From: Amphiura filiformis
Lineage: Eukaryota > Echinodermata > Ophiuroidea > Amphilepidida > Amphiuridae
NCBI RefSeq assembly: GCF_039555335.1
Contig: NC_092647.1
Location: forward strand, 17,331,993-17,395,992
Length of the DNA stretch: 64,000 nucleotides
Direction of reading: 5' to 3'
The notes under the pieces: generated by a model
What the model was told of the DNA's origin: nothing
Databases searched by the model: none
Seen by the model: the letters and a program-made list of their open reading frames with translations, nothing else
Shown: positions 1 to 12,419 of the stretch, in pieces
Layout: every line of letters starts with the position of its first letter
Numbering within the stretch: the first letter of the stretch is position 1
Made by a program: the position numbers and the translations under genes

Positions 1-540
1 TAAACATTGTAAAAGTCGATTTGGCCTTGGCACGGGCCCTTGCTGTAAATATGTCACATGTTGTTCGGATTATAAAGACACAGTTTGTTGACCCTATAAT
101 GTTTGTGCACTCATAAATTGACCTCTGAGTGTATTGGGTATAAATGCATGTCCTTCTATAACAACAGGTTAACTTTCTTGTTGAATGGAGGCCTCGAGGT
201 CACTGAACTGTGTATTTGGAGATGATTAATTTTTTGGGTCATAGCACACGTGTTAAGCAAAAACATATACTGTGACTGATACCATAGAAACGTGCTCTTT
301 GTTTAAACATTGCAAGTAACATGAGTGGCAAACATTAATGTTTCATATTGCTTTACACCCCCCCCAAAGCAATATTGGAGCCAATACTAGACCAATTGTC
401 CGTTCCTGTCTCAGTATCAAAACAACATTGACTGGTGGGTGCGGGAGGGGGGGTGAGAATTTCATACTAAATTAAATCCCTCATCACTGCCATCATCGTC
501 ACCATCACGACTCTAATAATCATCTGACATCAGTTGTATT
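1..540. other. AT-rich stretch, no gene seen
   Basis: Short frames only, no splice-flanked coding segment recognised. It contains a C-run near 357-366 and a G-rich run near 440-453. It would lie downstream of the 3216-3314 exon in minus-strand order, so further exons of that gene lie outside the window or were not recognised. Confidence 0.5.
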
Positions 541-541
541 A

Positions 542-601
<60 letters not shown>

Positions 602-641
602 GTCGTCGTCGTCGTCGTCATCATCATCATATCATCATCAT
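541..641. repeat. (CAT)n / (ATC)n microsatellite with a CGT interruption
   Basis: About 20 uninterrupted ATC units, then a block of about six CGT units, then CAT units again. The CGT block looks like a single T-to-C-type variant unit that itself expanded. Confidence 0.97.
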
Positions 642-2227
642 TACCTGACTAATAGCCACAAACCCATACCAAGGAAAATAAAATATCAATTTTGCTGCAA
701 GCCCTCATAGAAAAGTAATATACAAATGTTTAAAATCATGTTTTATTACAACGTATCTAATAGTAATAGGAATTTGCACACAACCATGACAACTGCTAAA
801 TTAAAGCCATATTATAACATTTGCTGAGGAGGACGCCCTCACTGATTTTTTTAAATTCACTTTTTTACACGATTATATTGTACTTTATTAAACCAATATA
901 CCCTGCAAAATTCAAGACTCTAGGTGCTGTAGTTTTGTCAGAATCCGAGATTTTGAATAAAGCGCCGGAACCGGCGTCTTATTATTACGATGGAATTATT
1001 AGTCGAACGCATACACGATGTTCATAACAAACAGTACACACGGCGTGCAGGACGGTGATCTACACAACAAAGGGTCGTACCATAACATGACCGAAGGAGT
1101 GGTACGTATTGGCGACATACGCGCTGGTAGTAAATTCCAATTTACTTTGCTTTGCCGTAGTTGTTCGGCTCAAAAATAAAGGGGATATATCTGACAGTAA
1201 AAACTAACATTTTATGTCAAAGAATTGCTAATCTATTTTGTATGATAATGTTATAATATTGCTTTAAGCTGAAATGAAGAAAATATAGACTATAAAAAAG
1301 TCTAAAATGAAAATAAATGTTGTTTTTATAGGTTTGATCTCTATCGCAACTATGTGATTAATATAGAGTGTCACAAAATAAAGCTACATGTAGAAAATAA
1401 GCCACATGTTATTCTGGTACAACAAAATGATGCAATGTTTTCAGATATAATTTACTCATCCGTCCTGTAAACATCTTTGAACTTTCAACTCAGTGCCTCG
1501 AAAGTAGCTTCAACTCATTTGGGGGTTCAACCCATGCCCCCGAACCCGCCTCCTACCACCACTTATGAGCGCAAGACGACAGGGGTGTCAAGAGTGACTA
1601 ACCATCAAAATATCGTATCCTGGGTACCTGTGGTTACAAAAATGTACTTTTCATTTGTTTTAATATATGTTCAATTTAGTGAGCATGACGAATTTTTAGG
1701 AAACAGGCCATGCAGCGATTTTGTTGCGAATTTGCTTGCACGTTACAAACAGGTAAATAAATAATGTGCATATTTATTCTTGATATACAATAGGTTGTAT
1801 CTTTTTCATTCAGTATTCGATGATTTCAAGGTAAATGGGCTGTGACATCATGGTCGTTTTTTAACCAAATATATTAATATGAAAGATTTCATGGACTTAT
1901 TCTGACCTACGTTATTTCTATACATCGTTCTCTACATGCAGGTGCAATATAAATATCATTGTTAGACAGAGAGTATGTAGGCCTATCATTCTCTGTTCGT
2001 ATTTTGAAGCCGATTTGTTCTGTGTTCACGTTTTTGCTAACATTACGGGTTACAACACCATTAGTCGTGACAGGTAAATAGTTTACTTTTCTTACGTGTA
2101 AAGTCATTCAAAAGTTTAAATAACCTTAACTTCCTTAAGCTTGGCATTTTAAGCCACATTCGTCCATTTGACCATGTAGAAAAGGGTGAAAATTGCCTGA
2201 TAGAATTTAAACCAGGCAGTAAACAAG
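642..2227. other. AT-rich stretch, no gene seen
   Basis: No domain, splice-flanked exon or transposon protein was recognised. The short frames at 821-1027 and 1477-1764 have no family resemblance and ordinary non-coding composition. Confidence 0.5.
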
Positions 2228-2906
2228 GTCACCCAGTACACACATATGTACACGTAACACATTGTGTCGTCCATACGGTATGGGCACGGTAAATGCTGGG
2301 ATTAACAAATTACCATGTACTTTATTACAGTGATAGCGCCCTCTGTTGGTTTAAATTCACTTTAGTACGTATTTTCAACTGTTGACACCATAGAATATGG
2401 AAACTATTATGTTTATTAGTTAAAAATCAAAGTGAGGTAAGGGGCTGGCTGGGGTTGCTACGTGACGTTAAAAAAAAAGAAGCACTAACCGCGAAATATT
2501 GATATCCAACAAACTCTATAAATTAGCCCCCGAAAGAGGGCAGGGCTTGAAGAATGAGGGAAATTATGGTGTACAAAGTAAAAGAAAAAAGCAGAGTTAG
2601 GGATTAGGGTTAGGTTTAGGGTTTGGGGTTAGGATTATGGTTGATGGTTAGAGTTAGGGTTTAGGGTTGAGTTAGGGTTTAGGGTTAGGGTTAGGGTTTA
2701 GAGTTAGGGTTAGGGTTAGGGTTAGGGTTAGGGTTATTAATTAATTATGTTACAAATTAAAAATACGTACTACGTATTTTGACAACGGGGTACACCTTGC
2801 CCATACGTATGCTGTAATACAGCATATCCCAGCACGGCATTTACCGTGCCCATACGACCCGTACGGACACAATGTGTTACGTGTACATATGTGTGTATCG
2901 GGTGAC
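2228..2906. mobile_element. Inverted-repeat element carrying a telomere-like array
   Basis: The left end (2228 to about 2300) and right end (about 2830-2906) are inverted repeats of about 75 bp. The left reads GTCACCC, then CACACATATGTACACGTAAC, then GGGCACGGTAAATGC. The right reads GCATTTACCGTGCCC, then GTTACGTGTACATATGTGTG, then GGGTGAC. A second weaker inverted pair around TACGTATTTT lies inside. No transposase frame is present, so this is a non-autonomous (MITE-like) element of about 680 bp. I could not fix a target duplication. Confidence 0.8.
2596..2736 (+). repeat. Interstitial telomere-like (TTAGGG)n array
   Basis: Around 20 units of TTAGGG and close variants (GTTTGGGG, GTTGAG, GATTAGGG), most regular towards the right side (2683-2736). 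It lies inside the inverted-repeat element, so it moved with the element or grew inside it rather than marking a chromosome fusion. Confidence 0.93.
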
Positions 2907-3215
2907 ATGATAAAATATGATAATACGGAGTTACAAAATGATAGTTTACATGAGCAAGTGCTTCTTATAGCAAGAATTTTAATTTAATTGTAAGTGGCTG
3001 TAAATATTTGTGCATATCATAACAGCGATATATCGATGTAGATTTGAGGTAAAAAGAAATTGTCTGCCATGAAATACTCAAAGCTATTAAATTGAAAAAA
3101 GTGCATCAAGAAGTCATATTTAATAAGAACAATGACCTACTTTGAAGAACCCTACATCCATACTTCAATGTTAATAAACCCGAAAGATAACCTATTGAAA
3201 TGAGTTCAGACTTAC

Positions 3216-3314
3216 CGAATTATTCCTGGCGTCTACAGTCGCATTGTGACTCAATAGGATTCGACAGGTAGATTCGTTTCCGTTTTCGGCAGCGTAATGT
3301 AATGCCGTCTGTTG
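3216..3314 (-). CDS. Ankyrin-repeat protein, internal 33-codon exon
   Basis: Ninety-nine bases, open in one frame, flanked on the minus strand by an acceptor (pyrimidine-rich, ending TTAACAG) and a donor (TCG|GTAAGT). The translation starts QQTALHYAAENG, continues through CRILLSHNAT and ends VDARNNS. This is one complete ankyrin repeat with the TALH-x-AA signature at residues 3-9, LL at 20-21, and the A-x-VDA turn near residues 25-29. One 33-residue repeat per exon with phase 0 borders is a common layout in ankyrin genes. It lies downstream, in minus-strand order, of the exon at 60404-60523 and may follow it directly. The register at the join would carry about four extra residues, so an unseen exon between them, or a second gene, is possible. 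Confidence 0.8.
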
Positions 3315-6262
3315 CTGTTAACGCAAGAACAACATCAATATGAAATGATAACATTCACAAATATAGTATGACGATAAAATAACATATTTGAGAAAGAAAT
3401 GATACCTGCAAGAAACAATAATTAAATGTTAATTAATTCATTAGTTTATCACAAACTATACACTGTATAAAAAAAGGTTGATTTTCTACAAGTAGTAATA
3501 TTCTGGTAATATAAATTGCAGAAAGACACACACCTAACATTATTAAAGGTGCTACCAATAACCTACTTCTCATTGATGTTTGAGGGAACAATTTAAACGT
3601 TCGGTGAGGTCCTATAAACGAAAGTCCTTTCGTAAGGGGGAAGATATTTCAAACTTATTTAAATCAATTTTTACTCAATAAAAATACAAGGTGATGCATT
3701 TATTGTTTTCACTGTAACTGTCAGTTTCTAATCGGTGCAGTACTCGTAACCTACAAATCAGATCATTCAACTTAATGCAAACGGGGTTTTCCTATTAGCA
3801 TAAGGCCGCGCATATTTCTTTGTTAAGCAGCTGTACCGCACTTTATTGTCTTTTATTTGAGAAATTCGGTATTTTATTTTGTAATTTTCATGCAAAAAAT
3901 GCATGTGGAAATATATTTCAAAATAAAATAGTATATTTGGTATCAATAGGATATTAGGTAATGATTGGAGTTGTATACAAACTCCGAGTTGTGAAGGCAC
4001 CATAAGAACGTTTAATGTTCAGAGCAAACGTGCCAAATTATAATCGAGTTCTAAATGAGAAGAAAACGGTGATTTCAACATGCTATCAGTATCATTTGTT
4101 GTTGTTGCATTTAAAGTCACCGCCAGATTCATGAAGTTTTGTGATCAAGTATTTGTATGTTACTGCAACTGTGAAAACCTCGTTATGTATTTCGAAAAGG
4201 CAAATGCAAAACCTCATATGTAACAAGTGGGCCCAGTTATATAAACCTCGTATGTAACGATTTCGTTGCTTTGAGTGAGACGCCAAAACAGTTAAAAACT
4301 AACAGGATTTAAATAACAAATGGTGTTGATTATTTGGTCATGCACTTATAAATACGTTATAATGTGTATTTTTAGTTTCATAACTTTGTGTTTGCTATAT
4401 AAAAAATATTTTCTGATGTATCCAATTTTAGATAATAAAGAGTTGTGTGGCATACTATAATTACAAGACCACCATTGACATACCATCTTGATTGAATTTC
4501 AGCCTGCTATTATCATATTCAAACATAGGCAGTTCATCGTGAAAGGTCTTTTTGGGGCGCCCGCTACGGCGGCGCCCCTATCTTGGCTTGTAGTTGCAAA
4601 TTGCTTCAGTCTTTCTAGATTTAGTTCGCAACTGTTTTGCTTAAAAGTATACCCATTACGTGCTTAAAAATAAAACCACAACTTACTTGGTTTTGATTTT
4701 ATTATAAAGTAGTTGTATATACAGCAGGAATTAACGCTTGAAATACGAAATTAATGGAAACCCATTATGATATGGTACACACATGGAAGATGCCATTTTG
4801 TTTTGTCATTTTTTGACGTTTCTAGAATTGCTCCTAATTCCTAAACCCATGATTGTATAGTTTAATGTTTGCATTTGACATTCGTTGTTAACGTTATTCA
4901 ATGCAATTACGTTGGAAAAGAAACATAATCCTTAAAATCGTATGCGTATAGCCCGTTATATTTTGTTTAAAATACGAAATTAATGGACTCATAAAAACAC
5001 CTCACAAACTGAGATCTTTGTATTGCTTTAAGGGGGTAACCCTGTCGGTTTAGGTTATGAATTGTCTTCAAACTTGCATACAATTTCAAATATCGCCCCC
5101 TTTATGCATTTATGTGAGAAAACGAGAACATTTTCAGCGTGAATGTGAATAATTAGCACAATTAGCAAGCCAATACGTTGGTAGCGTGATGAAGTGCATT
5201 ATGGTCCGGCATCCAGAAATAACACTGCCATGACTGTATAATCTATCCCCGTCGAGTGCTTCGCCATACCACTACGCCCGTCATTTTTGTGACAAGATAT
5301 CTCATTCTTTTTATTTTAATTCGACCGTGAAATATTTCCTTTTAATTTTGTGTGTATCATCAGGTACATTTCACACTATTTTATGATTTTTTAAATGAAA
5401 AAAATATATTTCTTTATTTTATTTTTGATTAATTGATTGATTAATTAATAATTTTCCAGTGGGCATGTTTTTTTTTCTTGTTCCTCGTATCACGCTTGAT
5501 AAAGATAAGGTCTTGCTTTTAATTTTTGTATGCCCCTTATGTATTTCTTTATTTTTGTTTTAAAATTATATTATTATAGCTCCCTCTATTATTTTGGACC
5601 TATATTTCATGCGGAGTAAAACAAATCGAAATCGAACGGTATGGAAGTAAATCGGATCAAATTCGCCGATTCATTTTTCCCTACCCAGAATGTCGAAGGT
5701 GGCTACCACTTTTCGTTTGTTTTTCCGTGATCCGGAAATACATCGATTTTGAGTGTCAAATTTCAGGATGGTAATGAGAAAAATACAGGATGAGTCAAAA
5801 AAGTGCAATAGAGCAAAGAATCGATATTTATGTAAGAACCAAGTGAAATTTCCCATAATTGAAAGTTTCTATATAAAATGCCACACTCACAGGTCAACTT
5901 CTGTGTAAAAATGAATCTCAACTACCGTTTAATTTTATGAGTCCTTTTGCAGCTATACACAATTTCATTATTTGTCCACGAGGTACCATGTATTTTGAAT
6001 GAGAGCACACAATGCACGATAAAGGTACCAGCTTTGAAACTGACTTTAACTTAAATAAGCTTGATTTTTGCGTTATTTATATTTTTTCTGTTCAAACAAA
6101 CTTTCTAACATTACTTTAATTCCTTCATACTTCAATCGAATCTAACTCCAGTTTTTTTTATCCCAATATGTCCAACTTACTGGATATTTTGTAATTCACT
6201 CAATTTCAATTTCCGCGCATTTCATTTCGACATTTGAAAGCCCGTCTACAAATTTCGTCGGT
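3315..6262. other. Intronic AT-rich stretch
   Basis: No coding segment recognised. It holds a GC-rich hairpin near 4553-4577 (GGGGCGCC and GGCGCCCC arms) and two copies of AATACGAAATTAATGGA (near 4743 and 4971). The reading frames near 3767-4003 and 4092-4286 are unlike any family I know. Confidence 0.45.
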
Positions 6263-6266
6263 CGCA

Positions 6267-6286
6267 ACACATAGTGGCGTACGTGC
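6267..6286 (-). repeat. Inverted single copy of the 64-bp repeat core
   Basis: The reverse complement of the ACGTACGCCACTATGTG core that is repeated on the other strand from 6487 onward lies here, about 200 bases before the array. Confidence 0.7.
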
Positions 6287-6484
6287 AGGAAAAACGCAAA
6301 ATACATTTCCGAGAAAAACGCGTTTGAAAGATAGGCTACTAATAACATAGTCAGTACTTCACCAATATTATCTCTCCGTGGGCCGATTACATATGAAATT
6401 GAAGTTAAAGGGTTAAACTATTAAACTGTGACTTAAATAGTTAAAAAGGAATAACTTTTACATGATATATCTAGCTCTAAACTT

Positions 6485-6795
6485 ATACGCCACTAAGTGA
6501 AACGGAAGATTTGGGGGTTTCGGCGGATTTTTGAAGCGTAAGTCGCACGTACGCCACTATGTGAAACGGAAGATTTGGGGGTTTCAGCAGGTTTTTGAAG
6601 CGTAAGTCGCACGTACGCCACTATGTGAAACGGAAGATTTTGGGTTTTCGGCTGGTTTCTGAAGCGTACGCCACATTATTGACGGATGATGTACCTAAAT
6701 GTCATCAAATCCGATTTTCGCCGTTTCACATAATGGCGTATGTTGATCGTACGTCAGTTTGTGAAACGGAAGATATTGGATTCTTGCGGGATTGT
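6485..6795 (+). repeat. 64-bp tandem repeat
   Basis: Unit starts (ACGCCACTATGTGAAACGG) fall at about 6487, 6551 and 6615, a period of 64. A diverged copy follows with CGTCAGTTTGTGAAACGG near 6749. Units share GGAAGATTT, TTTCGGC and TTTTTGAAGCGTAAGTCGC. The 67-codon frame across it is an accident of the repeat. Confidence 0.9.
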
Positions 6796-9059
6796 TAACG
6801 TAAGTCAATTAATGAATTAACGTTATTTATTAATTAAGTATAGTTGAGCTTTCTTACTTAGTATACTTGAAGAACTTGATATATAAAACCCTTGTATAAT
6901 CTATTAAATAATACCAAAAACTCATCAACAATGAGAAAAATCGGGGGGATGATGCTGTCGATCGGGTTACGGACCTTTAAACCTGTTTATACCAAACACC
7001 CGACTGGGTCACAGCTAGCAGTGAGCAAACATGACACCATTCACATACAACAATAAAAGTACTGTTCGATTTTACATTTTAAGTTATCTGTAAAAGGTGT
7101 GAATTATCCTTTAAACACAAATCATTTTTTCTTCCATGCATCTGGTATCTATAAGGAAGTTGTATACCATCTTTATTGCTCCTTTGAATTAAAAAGAAGT
7201 TGGATTTTTTCCATCTAATATTGAAGACTTCAAAGTTGTTGCACATGTTGCACAAAACTGTAACGCGGGAACTGGACCCTGGTCCTGTAATCTATGTTAC
7301 AGCCTTATTAACACTGATTGTTTCGCCTATGATAAGTCTTCAAAGTTGTTGCACATGTTGAGTGGTTTTGTCGTAGGACCAGTATGCCTTGTATGGACTA
7401 GTATGTCTCGTTCGTGTTAAAACTGTAATAATGTAATCTTTGTTACTCCCTATTTCTCACCAAATTTCAGCCTTATTACTAGTGATTGTTTTCCATATGA
7501 TTATATGGTGGGGTGGGGGTTGCGCCGTAAGCGCGGATAAGCTACGTTCCATTGTAAGCGTGCGTCTACGCACTGCACGATTAACTTTAATTTGGACACT
7601 GCGACCAGCGAGATACGCACCTACGTCCCTACCGAACTTGAGGCGAACCACAGTTAAACGTGATCAATATCCTAGCATTGTCACACCTCCTCCACAACCC
7701 AGCCCCCATAGCGACGGCCCTGTATATCCTAGAAATACGAGTTGAAATTATCGATATTCGTTCATAGGACTTCGGCGAACTTTTGGGTTGGTCCCTAAGT
7801 TGAACGGCTTGAACAGCTAAACATTAACATCTTCTTGCACTTTTGCATTGAGCAAGCCAAACGATAATACATTCAAACTATGATAATTCACACTTTCCGT
7901 AGACAAAAACCATGCTTTACGGGCGGGCGGACGGACATTTCAACCGATTTTTTGTCTGGAGGCTAAACTTTACCGAGAATTTGAAAAATCTGAAAAAAAT
8001 ATGATTTTTTTTGCAAATATATTTTGAAAATGGTCTGCATTTTTTTTTTACAAATTGCCAGTCAAAGTCAATTAATTTTGGCCATACATACATAATTTTA
8101 GCAAAATGAAAAATAATGTTCTTCCAAAACGCAAAATTTGGCTCGATCGGGCCGGTAAAACAAGGTATTTTTTCGTCGATTTATGATTCAGAAGTCACTT
8201 CTGTTATAAAAAAAACCTGTAATGGAATAATACCAATCCTAACTATGCAGTACAATTTAATGGATTGGGAGGCTTTTAAGATTTAATTTGCAGTGTGTTT
8301 CTAATCTTAGGAGGGATCCGAACATGTTTATCACATTGTAGATGACCAGAACTGTAGAATGTGAATGTATGTTGCTATATATTCTGTCATGTACAAATTT
8401 ATGTCGTAATTTAAACCAGAAGTTCATATCAACGTAATAGAGGTTGTGATGTTTCATACGCCGTATACACCGTTCATTCTGCCGTTTATTCGTGCGTTCA
8501 TAACGCATGATGATGCTCTATATCTCAGTTCTATACATTGCACATAATTATGATCATATGAGGGGACTAATCAATGTACTCGTATGTTTACATTATTTCA
8601 GTATTCTTTTGATTTTAACTATAAACTGAGCTTTTATTTGTATGTCAGTGCTTCCCGAATATATCGGTAGATTAAATAACGTTATTATTAAAATTATACG
8701 TTTTCATTGGAAAACATAGTCATGTTGTATATATATTGCGGCATGCGGTACAAGTCAGACTTTTGCGATGCCTTGCGGGCTTCATGTCCGCAGCTTATAT
8801 CCAAAATGTGAAATCGCAACCTCTGTTACACGGCAGATCTCATACATGCAATGGACAATGGACAGTCTACACGTATGAACCGCACGTATGGATGAAGATT
8901 TTTCACACCTCTCTTAAGGGAGGGGTAATGGGCAGGAACCTGATTTGGATTCCCGAGGGAGTGTGCCTGCAAGAGACACATCCATCAGAAAAGGAATAGC
9001 TCAGATTGCGCGCCAAATAAGTTAGCAAATTAGAAATTGATATTTTTTCCAGCCTTGAA
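6796..9059. other. Intronic stretch with a local duplication
   Basis: CTTCAAAGTTGTTGCACATG occurs near 7229 and 7338. Each copy is followed by a GTAATCT-x-TGTTAC and CAGCCTTATTA block, indicating an imperfect duplication covering about 7225-7500. No gene recognised. Confidence 0.5.
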
Positions 9060-9065
9060 AAAAAT

Positions 9066-9145
9066 TAGGCAGAGCGGGGAAACGAAGCCCGGACCTCGCG
9101 GTTCTGAAACTCAATGCATTACCTAAGCCAACTAGCTATTTGCTG
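9066..9145 (-). mobile_element. tRNA-derived SINE head (or tRNA pseudogene)
   Basis: On the minus strand a tRNA-like block has a good A box (TAGCTAGTTGG, 9128-9138) and B box (GGTCCGGGCTTCGTTTCCCC, 9076-9095) at normal tRNA spacing, the two RNA polymerase III internal promoter elements. The D-arm and T-arm are recognisable, but the acceptor stem does not pair cleanly, so a SINE or pseudogene is more likely than a working tRNA. Confidence 0.65.
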
Positions 9146-10949
9146 TGAGAAGTTTGATAGTAGTCCTTGATATTGCTGAATAGAATAAATCAATACTGAT
9201 ATTTATCTAATGTACGATGTTATTCAAATGTCAGTAAATAAACAAATAAATAAATAGACATAGGACCCGTAAATAAATAAATGAATACCGTACATAATGC
9301 AGAATGCAGTTAGTATTTTAGTTACTAAATTCCAAACATTCTATTATTTATTATTTTCTGCTATACACGCAAAGGAGCTGTGCATTTAATATCCGCGCCT
9401 AATCAATAATGGGTATTTCACTACATAGTCAAACTGGTGTGTGCCCTGACGGATTATCAATTGACCAGCTGCTAAATCAATAAGTCTTTTATCTGTATGC
9501 TTTATAACCATGATAACAGATTAAGAGTCTGTAACAAGGTCGGTCATTGGCGGCTTGCTAATCGATTCTGGCATTATACAAAGAGCACCAATCACAGCAC
9601 ATGTTTGATAATGGGCAACCAACGTATCCTTAATAGTATAGTTTAGGCGGTGACACAAGCTTTCATGCGGGAAATATGAACACATTCTCGTAAGTCGTAC
9701 CCTTTTTCGAGATATTGATACGGCGCTAAAGGCTACGGCTTTTCCAGACACAGTGAAGAACCCTATAAACAGAGGTAAGTTATCATCTTGTTACAAGGAA
9801 TTCAAAGTAATTTTATCATCAATAGATCCACATAGAGGAATACGACATCTATCGTGAGCCAATCTGCATTCTGTTGCCTGCAAAAGCCGACGATCAGGTA
9901 AAAATTCTAAAAGCAGCGTAACTAGATATTTGCGTTAATTTCATGATACGTTTAAAACGCATTGAAAACGCCAAATTGCAGACATAAAATATATAATATT
10001 ACTAAATCACCTAAACAGAAGGTAACGTAGGTATGTGGAAAAGAACTGCAATAACAATAACAAACTATGTGCCCAAAGAGTTGTCTTTGGCATGTCGCTT
10101 TTTTGAAATATCACCAAAATATCAATTTTTGGGAAAACGCCCCAAAATTTAAAAGAAACACGAACCTTCCAAAATAAATATATAATAGCACTCGGCGGCC
10201 CAGTGACTACCTGCCGCTGTGATTTGGGGTAACTCGTTGCTTCCCCTCTCCAGATACCTGCACTTCAAGTTCGCCCATACCCCATGCCTTAACCATTTCT
10301 TACAAAAATAGATGCTATTAATAGTTAGAATCATGATCATGAATATGTGTGCATTTTCTGCTACGTCTCGTGCATTTCGTACGTGCAAAATATAAACACT
10401 GGCTCAAATAAGCGACCTCGCACCATCACAGGAGAGTGGTTTTGAATAGTTAGACGGCGGAATTGCAACCAATAATATTATAGTAAAGGGAGGGGAGGTA
10501 CAAACCAATTTTTTTAGCTTCATTTGATGGTCCTAAATTTATAACACATTCAAGGCGTTAGCAAAAACAAATCCCGGCACTCTGGCGGAGTATAAGCTAG
10601 TATACTCATATGGACCGAGAAGAATTCACTGCTCTATTATTTATTCTCCAACAAAGGAAGGTGCAAAGTTACAGAACGATGTCAAGAACGCAGAGAATAA
10701 GCTTTGCCAGGCCAGCAACCCTGATTGCAAAGTTGCCGTGTGTACGATGCTGTTTTACTGGTGTTTGGTTTTCCCCTTGGGTGTTTCTTTCAACCTTCTA
10801 ATGGGGCTGACGACCGCTAATCACGAATGTTAAAGTAAAGCCTCGAAATCAGACTGATCGCAAGTTGATGACTGGCAATGCACCTCAAACAAGATTTTTA
10901 AATCTTAAAAGAAAATGAACATGTGGCTGACAAACATGAGAAATCTAGA
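9146..10949. other. Intronic stretch, no firm gene
   Basis: A short splice-like segment near 9825-9900 is discussed under rejected items. Otherwise there are only short frames and no recognised domain. Confidence 0.45.
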
Positions 10950-10974
10950 TCTAACAAAGCCCAAAGATCTGCCT

Positions 10975-11720
10975 CACACCATCAATTGCTATTAAAGCCT
11001 GATCTACTTCTCATCACCGAAGCCACGTTTGACAGCTAAATTCCTCCTGATGGTAGTGGATGGGGAGCTGGCTGCGTAATCTACCATAAACATGATCTTC
11101 CAATAGCGAAGAGGATATTATTGAGGCTAAGGTGCACGAACTGATGGTGTTTTCCAGACCGTCTACCCATATAGTGAAACTGTCCTTTCTGGCTCTGGTA
11201 AACAACCACCGAACGTTTCATGGAATGTATGATAAGAATCTTTACCACCTTCACTCCAAAACAAAGGCAAATTATGTGCATTCTGGCAAGTGATTTCGAC
11301 TGCCACCACCAGGAATGGCTTTTGCAGTAGGTCCCCAACAGATGGGGAAGGCAAAGTTGTCCTGAACCTGTGCACCTCATATGGTCTGACGTAAATTGTC
11401 ATTAGCTCCACACACCGACTTGGAAATAATTATTGCATTGACTTGATCATGAAAGAAGCGCATAATCTCTTCACGTCATATTATAATATCGGTACCTCTG
11501 ATAGCTATCTTATCAAAGTTGCCCTAGATGCGGATATTCCCTCAAACCGTCTCTACCCAGAAAGTAGGCTCTACTAAAAGGGTGACTGTAATGAACTCCG
11601 GAGTGATCTGACTGTACCATCGGATGATCTGCTGACAAATATAGAGATGGCCTGCACTAAAGTCCCAAATACGATCCATGATGTGATGAATACATACATT
11701 TATCCATTTCTGACAACCAT
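10975..11720 (+). pseudogene. LINE endonuclease (APE) domain fragment, decayed
   Basis: Plus-strand translation, switching frame several times, gives a non-LTR retrotransposon endonuclease. DLLLITEATFD (near 11000) corresponds to the catalytic Glu block. CDFDCHHQEWL-like sequence (near 11290-11325) occupies the GDFN position. VLNLCTSYGLT, then STHRLGN, then GTSDSYLIKVALDADIP (near 11350-11540) covers the C-terminal SDH region, with Ser-Asp followed by Ser instead of His. This domain nicks target DNA for retrotransposition. There are several stops and frameshifts and no reverse transcriptase follows. It ends against an ATTC-rich tail that belongs to a minus-strand element, so two LINE pieces meet here. 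Confidence 0.75.
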
Positions 11721-11734
11721 CCATTCATCCATAT

Positions 11735-12419
11735 TCATTCAAGTTTATTTTTACCATCAATATATAATAATCAACAAGAGTCAAAATGAGTAAATGCGAT
11801 GGTAGGACGATCACAAGAGTAAGCTCGAAAAAAAAACGCCCTAAGTGAATCACACAAAAAGAAGGCCTTCGAAAAGCAGACAAGGACAGAGAGGTGCAAA
11901 ACGCAGACCGACAGGACAGGTGCAAACAGACAAAGGTGTTTGCAATGGTAATCAACAGCAAACGGTTACTTGGTAATTGAAAGTAATAGATTTAGTACAA
12001 CTTTCAGCAACATTAATATAATTAAATAAGATATTCTTTATAATTACGCTTAAAAGCAGTTGGAGATGAGGCCATTTTAATATCATCGGGGATGGAATTC
12101 CAAAGAAGTAGGTACTGTCTTCTAATGGTGTTTCTATGACCAAATCATAATTAAATGTTGAAGGGCGAAGCAAATCAGACGAACGAGTAGTGTAATACCT
12201 GTGGATTACCATATTTTTCACAAAATAATTACAAAAATTTTGAGGACGGTTACTAATACTGAAATTGTACATGAACAGAGCTTTAAGTTGTTTATGAATA
12301 TCATAAATATTTAAAGTATTTAGCTGAGAAAATAACTGAGTTGTATGAGCGAGCCTAGTGAAATTTGTACATAACCTAATAATACGTTTTTGTTTAACTA
12401 ATTATCATATTCAAATTGC
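11735..12419 (-). pseudogene. LINE reverse transcriptase C-terminus and 3' tail
   Basis: On the minus strand from about 12410 the frame reads VKQKRIIRLCTNFTRLAHTT, LFSQLNTLNIYDIHKQLK, then ALFMYNFSISNRPQNF. After one frameshift it gives NSIPDDIKM and AFKRNYKEYLI. This is the region after the RT palm of CR1-like elements, where LWN-x-LP-x-x-I is typical. It runs down to an AT-rich 3' UTR ending near the GAAT-type repeats at 11700-11745. The 5' side is cut by a MITE at 12420. Together with 13791-13993 and 14340-14588 it is probably one element in pieces. Confidence 0.8.

Noticed and set aside
541-641. CAT/CGT repeat considered as a CRISPR-like array or poly-His coding tract
   Set aside because: A simple trinucleotide microsatellite with no spacers and no reading frame around it.
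2596-2736. TTAGGG array considered as a true chromosome end or fusion point
   Set aside because: It is enclosed by inverted repeats, is degenerate, and has no head-to-head arrangement.
7440-7745. 101-codon plus-strand frame
   Set aside because: It crosses the edge of the local duplication and has no recognisable protein features.
9825-9900. Exon-like segment: ATCAATAG acceptor and CAG|GTAAAA donor on plus, and a good TTTTGCAG acceptor on minus
   Set aside because: Both strands look equally plausible, the length is not informative, and neither translation resembles a known family.
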